Below are positions 10,166 through 17,577 of a DNA stretch of 64,000 nucleotides, in pieces. A program made the translations under genes and the position numbers. Within the stretch, counting starts at the first letter, position 1. The number at the start of each line of letters is the position of its first letter. The notes under the pieces were generated by a model. It made no database searches, was not told the DNA's origin, and was given only the letters and a program-made list of their open reading frames with translations. The stretch spans positions 1,860,001 through 1,924,000 of the forward strand of contig NC_015578.1 in the NCBI RefSeq assembly GCF_000214375.1, given 5' to 3'. The DNA comes from Treponema primitia ZAS-2 (GTDB taxonomy: Bacteria > Spirochaetota > Spirochaetia > Treponematales > Breznakiellaceae).

Positions 10166-12252
10166 ACCGGAGTCTCCTGTTTTTTTAGTTTTCCCGCTTC
10201 CCATATATCCCGGGCGGTGAGGGGAATTTTTTCAAAGGGGTGATCTATGGCCTGGGATACCGCCTGGGCATAGGCTGCGGGAATACAACTGAAAGGCAGT
10301 TCTTCTATGCCCTTAGGGGACTTATCATTCCATATAAAATCGATCTGAATAGGAGGAATATCCTTAGGACTGGGTATGTCATAATCATAGATGCTTTGCA
10401 GTGGTATCTGACCGTCTTCATAGGCAAGATGTTCCCGGGAAGCCCAACCCAGAGCCTGAATGGCCGAAAATTTCAGGGAACGCCGGGCCCTGGTTTCGGA
10501 GAGTATCTTGCCGGCGTCCACCCCTATCCAGGCGCCCCGTATCTTGGGAGTATACTCCAGGGGATCAATTTCTACTTCCACCACTGCGGCGGCACAACTC
10601 AGTTGGGAAAGGGCTTGGGCGTCAAAGGTCTTGTTTTCCCAGTTTAAAACCCGTGACGGACGGTAGGATCGCTGCACCGTGATGGGCAGGGGATCCCGGA
10701 AGCGCTGTTTGCGTATATCCTGGCAAGCCTTTTCCACCAGCTTTGTGAGGATCGTACTATTTCTGGAAAGAGTATCCGGTCCGGAATCCGGGGCGATGCC
10801 TGGGGAGGCGCATACAACCCGGACCGAAGCTGTCTCTACAGAAAGGTTTTCCGCAGCGATGTTCCGCCAGATATCGAAATCTTCCCCATTGGAGGGAACC
10901 ATGCTGGTCTTTATTTCCAGGGCGCCATCCTTATCCAGGGTAATTTCCACAGAATAGGCGCCCTTATCACTGCCGCTATATAAAAACCCACTTCCCTGGT
11001 AGGCACAGGCTATACCGATTCCCCGGAAAGTTTCCCTGGGATCTCCCTCCTCTCCTCGGCGGCGGATCCGGAGCAGTTCATAGGAAGCCCATTTGCGGTG
11101 GTAGTCGCTCATGGTTGCCGTGGTATCCAGCAGCGCCTCTATGTGTATGGGGTCCTTTACTGCGGCGCCTATGGCCAGGGACTTCTGGCGGCTTACCGAA
11201 TTATTTTTCCGCCACTCCGCAGGATCCTGGCCCAGGATATCGGCAATTCGCGAACCATGCCGTTCCATGGCGAAGAAGCCCTGGGATAGGCCGAACCCTG
11301 CAAAGGGTCCTTGTGGTGGCACATTGGTTTTAAGCGCAAAGCCTTGAATTTTTATATTTTGATGTTTGTAGCTTCCCAATGAACCCAGACAAATCCGGTC
11401 CAGAATCTCGTCGATGAAGATCCCCTGGGCGCCCATATCCGCCATAACCTGAATGTCTGTGCCCAGAAGGTGGCCTTGAGCATCCAGGGCGGTAGATATA
11501 TGTATCTCCGCACCGTTTCGTTTTGGGGAATACCGGAAATCATCCTCCCGGGTGAGTATGAGGGTAACCGGTTTTTTGGTAATCCAGCTCCCCAAGGCGG
11601 CATGGCAGGCAATCAGGGAAGGGTACCAGAGTTTTCCGTCCAGGGGAATGCCGGTGCAGCCCGGCTCAACCAGGACCTTTTCACTGTCTATGCCTAAAAC
11701 CTGGGATACAGAATTGCGAACATGGTAGGGCCACTGGGTAGCGGTATGGATGAGCATGGCCTCAGGGGAGTATACCGCAATGGCCCCCACAGGCTCGGAA
11801 TACCAGTGTTCCTGGATACCCGTACGGTAGGCGCCGGTAACCACCGAGGCAGCTTCCGAAAAGGCCTTGCCGGGCTCGCCTATAAGGATTTCCCGTTTGG
11901 CGAGGATACGATCTTCCTCCGCAGCGTTAAAGGACAGGGCCGGTAATTCCTTTTCCGCCTCAACCTGGCATTGGGAGGCGTATTCCTCCAGCCTTGCCTC
12001 ATCGGGGCCTACCAGGATGGCCACGGGCTGGCCGAAATAGGATAATTCGTCCTTTGCCAGGACCGGTACAGGATGGTCCACCAGCTCGTTTTTTCCGGGT
12101 ATGTCCTCGGCGCGGATCAAGGTATAGGCATTGGGCAGCCGGGGGCAGCTTATGGATTTTAGCTGTCCCTTGGAAACCGGGGAGCGCAGGGTTACTCCCA
12201 GCAGGGTTCCCCGGATTGAAATGTCTGAAATGAATCCCGGACTATCCTTCAA
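10162..12252 (-). CDS. Molybdenum hydroxylase (xanthine dehydrogenase family), molybdopterin-binding large subunit
   Basis: Catalytic subunit of 696 residues, somewhat shorter than the usual 750-780. The N-terminal a/b hammerhead domain is at about 10-110 (FGQPVAILVG at about 75) and the cofactor-binding domain follows (QWPYHVRNSVSQVLG, TREDDFRYSPKRNGAEIH, GPFAGFGLSQGFFAMERH). KGIEELPFSCIPAAYAQAV near the C-terminus corresponds to the region holding the catalytic glutamate. It starts 19 bases after the DegT aminotransferase stop, so it may be read from the same LoaP-headed operon or from its own promoter. It probably hydroxylates a purine or another N-heterocycle; substrate unassigned. Confidence 0.88.
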   Translation of the reverse strand: MKDSPGFISDISIRGTLLGVTLRSPVSKGQLKSISCPRLPNAYTLIRAEDIPGKNELVDHPVPVLAKDELSYFGQPVAILVGPDEARLEEYASQCQVEAEKELPALSFNAAEEDRILAKREILIGEPGKAFSEAASVVTGAYRTGIQEHWYSEPVGAIAVYSPEAMLIHTATQWPYHVRNSVSQVLGIDSEKVLVEPGCTGIPLDGKLWYPSLIACHAALGSWITKKPVTLILTREDDFRYSPKRNGAEIHISTALDAQGHLLGTDIQVMADMGAQGIFIDEILDRICLGSLGSYKHQNIKIQGFALKTNVPPQGPFAGFGLSQGFFAMERHGSRIADILGQDPAEWRKNNSVSRQKSLAIGAAVKDPIHIEALLDTTATMSDYHRKWASYELLRIRRRGEEGDPRETFRGIGIACAYQGSGFLYSGSDKGAYSVEITLDKDGALEIKTSMVPSNGEDFDIWRNIAAENLSVETASVRVVCASPGIAPDSGPDTLSRNSTILTKLVEKACQDIRKQRFRDPLPITVQRSYRPSRVLNWENKTFDAQALSQLSCAAAVVEVEIDPLEYTPKIRGAWIGVDAGKILSETRARRSLKFSAIQALGWASREHLAYEDGQIPLQSIYDYDIPSPKDIPPIQIDFIWNDKSPKGIEELPFSCIPAAYAQAVSQAIDHPFEKIPLTARDIWEAGKLKKQETPV

Positions 12253-12271
12253 ATTACTGTCCTGTTGCCTG

Positions 12272-13522
12272 TCATTCAGTCACCGCCTTGAGGACGGCTA
12301 TTACCCGCTCAACCTGGGCAGTTTCCATCCCCGGCCAAATGGGGAGGGATATAACCCGCTGAAAACGCTTTAAGGATTCAGGAAAATCACCGGGCATAAG
12401 GTCCTGCCGTTTCCGGTAATAGGGCATGGTATGCAGGGGTATAAAATGAACCGACACCCCGATGCCCCTTTCCTGAAGCTTTTCAATAATAGTATCCCTG
12501 GAAAGGGCAAGGGTTTCAAGGTTTAAGCCCAGGGGGTACAGGTGCCGGGCATCAGCGGTTCCGCTTGGAGGAAGGGCAAAGCGCCCATCTCCGGCAAAGG
12601 CTGCATCGTAGGTGGCGGCAATGTTCCGCCGTTTCTCCAAAAGCGCCCAGGCCCGGCCAAGCTGGACCCGGCCTATGGCCGCCAAGATATCCGGCATATT
12701 GTACTTGAACCCCGGTTCAACCACTTCGTAATACCAGGAGGCCTTCTGCTCCGTATAGCGGTTCCAGACCGTCCGGTCTATGCCGTGAAGGCGCATGATC
12801 CCTATACGATCCGCCAGGGCCTTGTCCCGAACCGCTACCATGCCCCCTTCGCCGGTGGTGATGGTTTTTGTGGCATAGAAAGAAAAGACCCCGATGTCCG
12901 CCAAATCCCCGGCAAAACCCGCATCTGTCCGGGAGGGGAAGGCGTGGGCCGCGTCCTCAATCACCTTGACCTGGTAGCGCTGGGCTATGCCCATGATGGC
13001 CTTCATGTCGCAGGGGAGGCCGCCGTAATGGACGGGAATCAGCGCCCTGGGCTTTCCCCGGGGGCCGAAGCCATCCCCCTTGCCGTTGCGGGCCGGGTAA
13101 GCCGGGCGGCCTTGGAACAGCCGTTCCAGGGTACTTTCCAGGGCAAGGGGATCCATCAGGGGGGAGCCGGGGGCAATATCGACAAAAACTGGCTCGGCCC
13201 CCAGGTAGCGGACCACTTCGGCGGTGGAGGTAAAGGTGTAGGAAGGGACCAGCACCGTGTCACCGGGACCAACGCCGCAGGCTTCCAGGGCCAAGTGGAG
13301 TCCGGAGGTTGCGGAGTTTACCGCTAAGCAGTTAAGCGGTGAAAGCGGTTCGGCGGCCCCTATTTCGGGGCTTCCGGTTTCAAGGAAAGCTGCAAATTCT
13401 TTTTCAAAGGCCAATGCCTCCTGCCCGGTGGTAAGCCACCCGGAGCGGAGTACCCTCAGGACTGCCTCCTCCTCTTCCCTCCCCACAAAGGGGCGGGCAA
13501 AGGGGATGTCCTCAGTATCCAT
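12272..13522 (-). CDS. DegT/DnrJ/EryC1/StrS-family sugar aminotransferase
   Basis: PLP enzyme that transaminates a nucleotide-linked keto-sugar, typically the product of a 4,6-dehydratase such as the one encoded immediately upstream. Lys219 in SFYATKTITTGEGG is the Schiff-base residue; ED at 189-190 followed by AAHAFPS contacts the cofactor; FVPSYTFT-like VPSYTFTST at 92-100 is the usual substrate loop. Residues 135-160 form a charged, glycine-rich insertion not typical of the family. The 416-residue length is at the upper end (360-400 is usual) because of it. The start at 13522 has AGGGGAAAG upstream and overlaps the dehydratase gene by 11 bases. Exact sugar product unknown. Confidence 0.9.
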   Translation of the reverse strand: MDTEDIPFARPFVGREEEEAVLRVLRSGWLTTGQEALAFEKEFAAFLETGSPEIGAAEPLSPLNCLAVNSATSGLHLALEACGVGPGDTVLVPSYTFTSTAEVVRYLGAEPVFVDIAPGSPLMDPLALESTLERLFQGRPAYPARNGKGDGFGPRGKPRALIPVHYGGLPCDMKAIMGIAQRYQVKVIEDAAHAFPSRTDAGFAGDLADIGVFSFYATKTITTGEGGMVAVRDKALADRIGIMRLHGIDRTVWNRYTEQKASWYYEVVEPGFKYNMPDILAAIGRVQLGRAWALLEKRRNIAATYDAAFAGDGRFALPPSGTADARHLYPLGLNLETLALSRDTIIEKLQERGIGVSVHFIPLHTMPYYRKRQDLMPGDFPESLKRFQRVISLPIWPGMETAQVERVIAVLKAVTE

Positions 13523-15050
13523 ACACTTTCCCCTGGGGCGCCAGGGCGCGGGCAGGCATGAGGCTGGGGATGACTTCTTCTAGCACATCCCTAAGCAGCA
13601 CGGCGTCCCGGTAGTGAGTGGGCTGTTCCGGATCAAAGTGAACGATGGGCCTGAGTTTTTCCAGAAGTTCCTCTGCGGGAATCTCGTCTGCCAGAGCCGG
13701 GCTTGGAAATGCCGGGTCCGGGTTAACGGGCTGTTTCCGCTCCACCCGGAGAATCCGCTTGAATTCGGTATCCACCGGGATTTCATCCCGTCCCCAAAGA
13801 TCCTCGTCCAGCCGTTCCCCGGGCCGCAGTCCGATATATTCGATCTTGATGTCCTCTTCAGGCTCAAAGCCGTAGAAGCGGATCATCTGTTCAGCCATAT
13901 CCCGGATACGCACGGGCTCCCCCATGTCCAGAAGGTAGAGTTTGCCGTTTTCACCCACCCCGCCGGCTTTGAGTACCAGGGAGCAGGCTTCGGGGATGGT
14001 CATAAAGTAGCGGCGCATCTCCGGGTGGGTAATGGTTACCGGGCCGCCCTTTTCGATTTGTTTCTGGAACAGGGGCATGATGGAGCCCCGGGAACCCAGG
14101 ACATTCCCGAACCGCACCACCATGTAGTTAAGCCCCGCTTTTTTTGCCGCATCCAGCACCAGGCGTTCGCAAAGGTACTTGGAGGCGCCGTAAACTGAGA
14201 CGGGGTTCACCGCCTTATCGGTGGTGATCAGGACAAAGCGTTTTACCCCGTTGCTCCGGGCGGCGCTGATCAGGTTATCGGTGCCGAAGAAGTTGTTTTC
14301 TATGACCGCCACAGGGTTTTCTTCCATCATGGGCACGTGCTTGTAGGCCGCTGCATGGAAGATCACATCCGCTTTCAGCCGGGCCAGGAGGAAATGCATA
14401 TAGTCCCGGTCCTTGAGGTCCCCGATGATAGGGATCAGGGTGGTTTTTTCGCCCACCCCCTCTTCCTGGAGGAGCCGCAGTTCCCGGTCTATCTGGTAGA
14501 TAGAATTTTCACCATGCCCCAGAAGGTAGAGCCGGGATACACCGCCTGAGAGGAGTTGCCGGCAAAGTTCGCTGCCTATGGAGCCCCCGGCGCCGGTGAC
14601 CAATACCCGCTTTCCCCGGAGGTATGCCAGGCTCTGCCTGATGTTTACCGCCACGGGGGTACGGCCCAGGAGGTCCTGGGGATCGATTGAGCGGGTCTGG
14701 ATAAGCCGGGCATCCCCTTCGATGCTCTGGGACATCCCGGGAAGTATCCTGATCCGCTCAAAGCCCGCCCGTTTCAGTATGCCGTAGATTTCTTTTATGT
14801 ATTCCCGGGAAGCCCCGGGCATGGCGATGATGGCTTCATCCGCGGGGTTCATCCGCAGGAGCCGGGCCACATCCTTGATAGGCCCCAAGACCGGGATGCC
14901 GTCGATTTTACGGCCCATGACTTCGGGATCGTCATCCAGAAAGGCGACGAGTTCCCCGAAGATTGCCTTGGTTTTAATTTCATTTGCTAGGGCCTGCCCT
15001 GCAAACCCCGCCCCGATAATATACAAACGTCCCGACTTTTTTGTTGCCAT
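13512..15050 (-). CDS. Soluble CapD/WbpM-like nucleotide-sugar 4,6-dehydratase or epimerase
   Basis: Residues 1-125 are a CoA-binding-like Rossmann domain (YIIGAGFAGQALANEI), and residues 145-420 a short-chain dehydrogenase domain with NAD(P) motif GAGGSIGS at 153-160. The active-site strip reads TDKA (277-280) then Tyr287 and Lys291 in VYGASK. Long WbpM/PglF enzymes, as I recall them, have a methionine in place of that tyrosine, while PseB-type enzymes keep the tyrosine. The four N-terminal membrane helices of WbpM are absent, so it is a soluble 512-residue form. Likely product: a UDP-4-keto-6-deoxy-hexosamine for the adjacent aminotransferase. It begins 20 bases after the LoaP-like gene, without a visible Shine-Dalgarno sequence. 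Confidence 0.88.
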   Translation of the reverse strand: MATKKSGRLYIIGAGFAGQALANEIKTKAIFGELVAFLDDDPEVMGRKIDGIPVLGPIKDVARLLRMNPADEAIIAMPGASREYIKEIYGILKRAGFERIRILPGMSQSIEGDARLIQTRSIDPQDLLGRTPVAVNIRQSLAYLRGKRVLVTGAGGSIGSELCRQLLSGGVSRLYLLGHGENSIYQIDRELRLLQEEGVGEKTTLIPIIGDLKDRDYMHFLLARLKADVIFHAAAYKHVPMMEENPVAVIENNFFGTDNLISAARSNGVKRFVLITTDKAVNPVSVYGASKYLCERLVLDAAKKAGLNYMVVRFGNVLGSRGSIMPLFQKQIEKGGPVTITHPEMRRYFMTIPEACSLVLKAGGVGENGKLYLLDMGEPVRIRDMAEQMIRFYGFEPEEDIKIEYIGLRPGERLDEDLWGRDEIPVDTEFKRILRVERKQPVNPDPAFPSPALADEIPAEELLEKLRPIVHFDPEQPTHYRDAVLLRDVLEEVIPSLMPARALAPQGKVYGY

Positions 15051-15070
15051 AATTTTTTTTGATTAGCCAG

Positions 15071-15613
15071 CTATCTCCCCCGGTGACCGCCCTCTAAGAC
15101 CCCTATGACCTCAAAGGCCAGATCAATGGAGAAGGTATCATCATACAAATCCAGCTTAATCTTTGCCCTCCCTTTTCTCTTATCGACCTTTATTATCTTC
15201 CCCTCAAGCCCCATTAAGGGCCCTTCGCTCACCACGATACGGGCATTCTCATCAAAGTAGACCTTTGATTTTCCTGCCACAGGCCCGACTTTTTTGATAA
15301 AATGAAGAACCATTTCCAGGTCCTTATCCTGGAGGGCGCAGATATTTTGATTGGATTTCAGGAACCGGTAAAACCCATCGGTACTGCGGAAGGCCCATTG
15401 GTAATCATGGAGATCCTCTTCCCCCTCTAACTCAATAAAAATATACCCCGGAAATATCCCCAGACTGGTATGGACTATAACGCCCCTCCGGCGTATGTCG
15501 ATTTCCCGTTTGGGAAAATAGACTTTTATGGTGATCTCCGGATGCAAGGCCTGAAAAAGTCTGATATACTTTTCTTCACCCCTGGTTTTTACCTGAACTG
15601 CAAAGTACTTCAT
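15071..15613 (-). CDS. loaP: LoaP-like specialised NusG paralogue (transcription antiterminator)
   Basis: A 180-residue NusG-family protein that should ride on RNA polymerase and suppress termination across the glycan operon that follows. The NGN domain spans about 1-105 (MKYFAVQVKTRGEEKY, FPGYIFIEL), and a KOW domain at about 125-175 contains GPLMGLEGKIIKVDKRKGR, a pattern more like LoaP than housekeeping NusG. Start 15613 is preferred because the NGN fold begins there; an ATG at 15664 in frame would add 17 residues. It is the first gene of the minus-strand block, 20 bases before the CapD-like gene, as is common for UpxY/LoaP regulators of long polysaccharide operons. No leader hairpin target was identified. 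Confidence 0.82.
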   Translation of the reverse strand: MKYFAVQVKTRGEEKYIRLFQALHPEITIKVYFPKREIDIRRRGVIVHTSLGIFPGYIFIELEGEEDLHDYQWAFRSTDGFYRFLKSNQNICALQDKDLEMVLHFIKKVGPVAGKSKVYFDENARIVVSEGPLMGLEGKIIKVDKRKGRAKIKLDLYDDTFSIDLAFEVIGVLEGGHRGR

Positions 15614-15712
15614 CGCATTAATGCTAGCATAACTTTTATAATTTAACCAGAGGTCGCCTTGCATTGCTTTAGATTGGGGCCAATTATGCCGATAGGTTAC
15701 CAGGGGGAATCC
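15614..15712 (+). promoter_or_regulatory. Divergent promoter region with a consensus -10
   Basis: About 100 bases between loaP (leftward) and the secreted-protein gene (rightward). A perfect TATAAT at 15637-15642 faces right; no good -35 is seen 16-18 bases before it. A 10-bp palindrome, GCATTAATGC (15615-15624), lies next to the loaP start codon. Confidence 0.45.
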
Positions 15713-16216
15713 ATGTTTTTAAAAAACCTTGGGATAAGCGTGTTTTTTGGGCTTGTCCTTGCCGTTTCCGTCCAGGGAGCGACCGTTTCTTTCATGGTAA
15801 TTGAAACGGGCCTGAGGGAGGAAACACCGGTAATTGAGTCTTCCAGGATATGGGAAGACGCGCTGCTGGATGTGTTCTTTGATACCGGCCATATAGTTAG
15901 CAATTCCCCCATCATCCGGGTACCGGAAAAACCCCAAACCGGGCTTCCCGATGCCGCCAAGGTATCCCTGGATGAAGCCCTTGAAGGGGGGGCGGATTTC
16001 TTTGTGGTGGCTGTTCTAGATTATCAGAATCCTCCTGCATCAGCTCAGGAAATTCCCAAACCCCGCAGCATTTCTTTGCGGCTTTTCAAGACCGCGCCGT
16101 ATCAATTTATATTTTCCCAGGAGTATACCGGGGAGCAACGTATTACCATGAAGGACGAAATGACCAACGCTATGGGCGCCGCCCGGATCATTGTGTCCCA
16201 TTTGAAAGATAAATGA
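15713..16216 (+). CDS. Conserved secreted protein of unknown function
   Basis: A 167-residue protein starting MFLKNLGISVFF, preceded by CAGGGGGAAT as ribosome-binding site; upstream in-frame starts lack one. An N-terminal signal peptide (hydrophobic 5-20, cleavage near VQGA) sends it to the periplasm. The remainder (about 25-167) has an alpha/beta pattern with no motif I recognise. It overlaps the next gene region by its stop codon and is probably co-transcribed with the SPOR-domain protein, suggesting an envelope role. Confidence 0.7.
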   Translation: MFLKNLGISVFFGLVLAVSVQGATVSFMVIETGLREETPVIESSRIWEDALLDVFFDTGHIVSNSPIIRVPEKPQTGLPDAAKVSLDEALEGGADFFVVAVLDYQNPPASAQEIPKPRSISLRLFKTAPYQFIFSQEYTGEQRITMKDEMTNAMGAARIIVSHLKDK

Positions 16217-16230
16217 AGGATAGGAACAAT

Positions 16231-17463
16231 ATGAAGAGATTTTATATCGCCCTATGCGCTTTTGCCATAACCCTGTTTATTACCGGCGCATCTGTGTGGG
16301 AAGGGTCAGCCACCGTGTCCACCACCGGTGAACTTCCCGACGGGGCATATTATGTGGCTACCAATTCCTTTCCCCGTAATACGGTGGTGGATGTAACCAA
16401 TCTGGAAAACGGCAGGACCATCCGGGTTATTGTAGCCGCAGGCCTGGATTCCCCGGGGCTATTGGCCATGCTTTCCCGAAACGCCGCTATCGCTATCGGC
16501 ATACAAACCAGGGCGGTAGGCCGTATCCGCATGACCCAGCCTTCGGACCCTGTGGCATATTCCCGGTTTACCGAAGGCCAGGAGGCAGGGGCGCCCAACA
16601 CCCCTGCGGTGGTTAGCGCCCCAACCCGAGCTGCTACCGCCTCGGATCTGGTATCCACAGACTCGGCGGATAATTTCTATGTGAATGTTATAAATAAGCC
16701 GGAACCCTATAATCCTCCGCCGATAGCATATCCCAATGACGGCTCGGTCCTTACGGAACCCGTGCCGAACTGGGCTCCGGATGGCTCCGAACCTAGGCCG
16801 ATCATTGCAGAAGTTCCATCACCGGCGGCGCCTCCCGCGCCCCGCTCTGAGCCGCCGGTGATGGCTGTCCCTATTCCGGAACCCTCTTCGCCCCAGCAAA
16901 CCCTGGTACCAGTGCCGCAACCGATATCCCCCCCATCGGTGATTACCCTGGTCCCGGCGGACCCCCGGCCCCCGGAAGGCGCCTGGGCCTTACCCCCTGC
17001 ATCGGAAATAGCCCCTGCTCAAATAACGCCCCAGCCTAGTGCTAGGTCCGCAAGAAGCGGGGACGATAATCCCCTGGATCCCCGTTATTTTATTGGACCC
17101 ATCTACCCTCTGCCAACGCCTTCCCCGACAAGCAGGGCTCCGGTGAACCAAACCCCAGTGGTCCAGGCTGTTCCTGAAAAACCGCCTTTGCCAAATGGGT
17201 CCATATTTTCGGTACCGATCATCAACCAGATGCAGCGGGACAAGTACTATATACAGGTTGGCGCCTTTACCCAGCCAGACGCACTGCAATACGCGGTTTC
17301 CCGGATTGACCGCCGAAACTACCCCCTTCTGGTGCAGCCCTATGGCGCCCTGGACAACCTGGTATACCGGCTCCTGGTGGGGCCCCTCAATTATGGCGAA
17401 AGTGGCGCGGTGCTGCAGCGTTTAAAGAGCAGCGGCTATCCCGACGCCTTTGTCCGGAACTAA
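16231..17463 (+). CDS. SPOR-domain periplasmic protein with an RlpA-like N-terminal region
   Basis: A 410-residue exported protein. The signal peptide is at 1-25. Residues 30-110 resemble the double-psi beta-barrel of RlpA lytic transglycosylases (GAYYVATNSFPRNTVVDVTN, and later NAAIAIGIQTRAVGRIRM), though the catalytic Asp/His pair is not evident. A long proline- and serine-rich linker (about 115-330) leads to a C-terminal SPOR domain (KYYIQVGAFTQPDALQYAV to the end) that binds denuded septal peptidoglycan. Start 16231 has GGATAGGAAC upstream; ATG 16213 overlaps the previous stop and is the alternative. Likely role: cell-wall remodelling at division sites. Confidence 0.82.
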   Translation: MKRFYIALCAFAITLFITGASVWEGSATVSTTGELPDGAYYVATNSFPRNTVVDVTNLENGRTIRVIVAAGLDSPGLLAMLSRNAAIAIGIQTRAVGRIRMTQPSDPVAYSRFTEGQEAGAPNTPAVVSAPTRAATASDLVSTDSADNFYVNVINKPEPYNPPPIAYPNDGSVLTEPVPNWAPDGSEPRPIIAEVPSPAAPPAPRSEPPVMAVPIPEPSSPQQTLVPVPQPISPPSVITLVPADPRPPEGAWALPPASEIAPAQITPQPSARSARSGDDNPLDPRYFIGPIYPLPTPSPTSRAPVNQTPVVQAVPEKPPLPNGSIFSVPIINQMQRDKYYIQVGAFTQPDALQYAVSRIDRRNYPLLVQPYGALDNLVYRLLVGPLNYGESGAVLQRLKSSGYPDAFVRN

Positions 17464-17480
17464 GCGGCAGAACTGCAAAA

Positions 17481-17514
17481 AAGAGCCCTGGTAAGTTCAT
17501 TTACCAGGGCTCTT
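17481..17514. terminator. Bidirectional intrinsic terminator between the SPOR gene and secA
   Basis: Perfect 14-bp stem (17481-17494 with 17501-17514) around a 6-base loop. On the minus strand the stem is followed by a run of T (complement of 17477-17482), making a good terminator for secA; on the plus strand it follows the SPOR gene stop by 18 bases but the downstream tract is only moderately T-rich. Confidence 0.85.
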
Positions 17515-17577
17515 ATAAATTATCATACATATTAAAGTAATTTCTCAAGTATAGGTATTCTAGTTGTTGTTCGGAAC

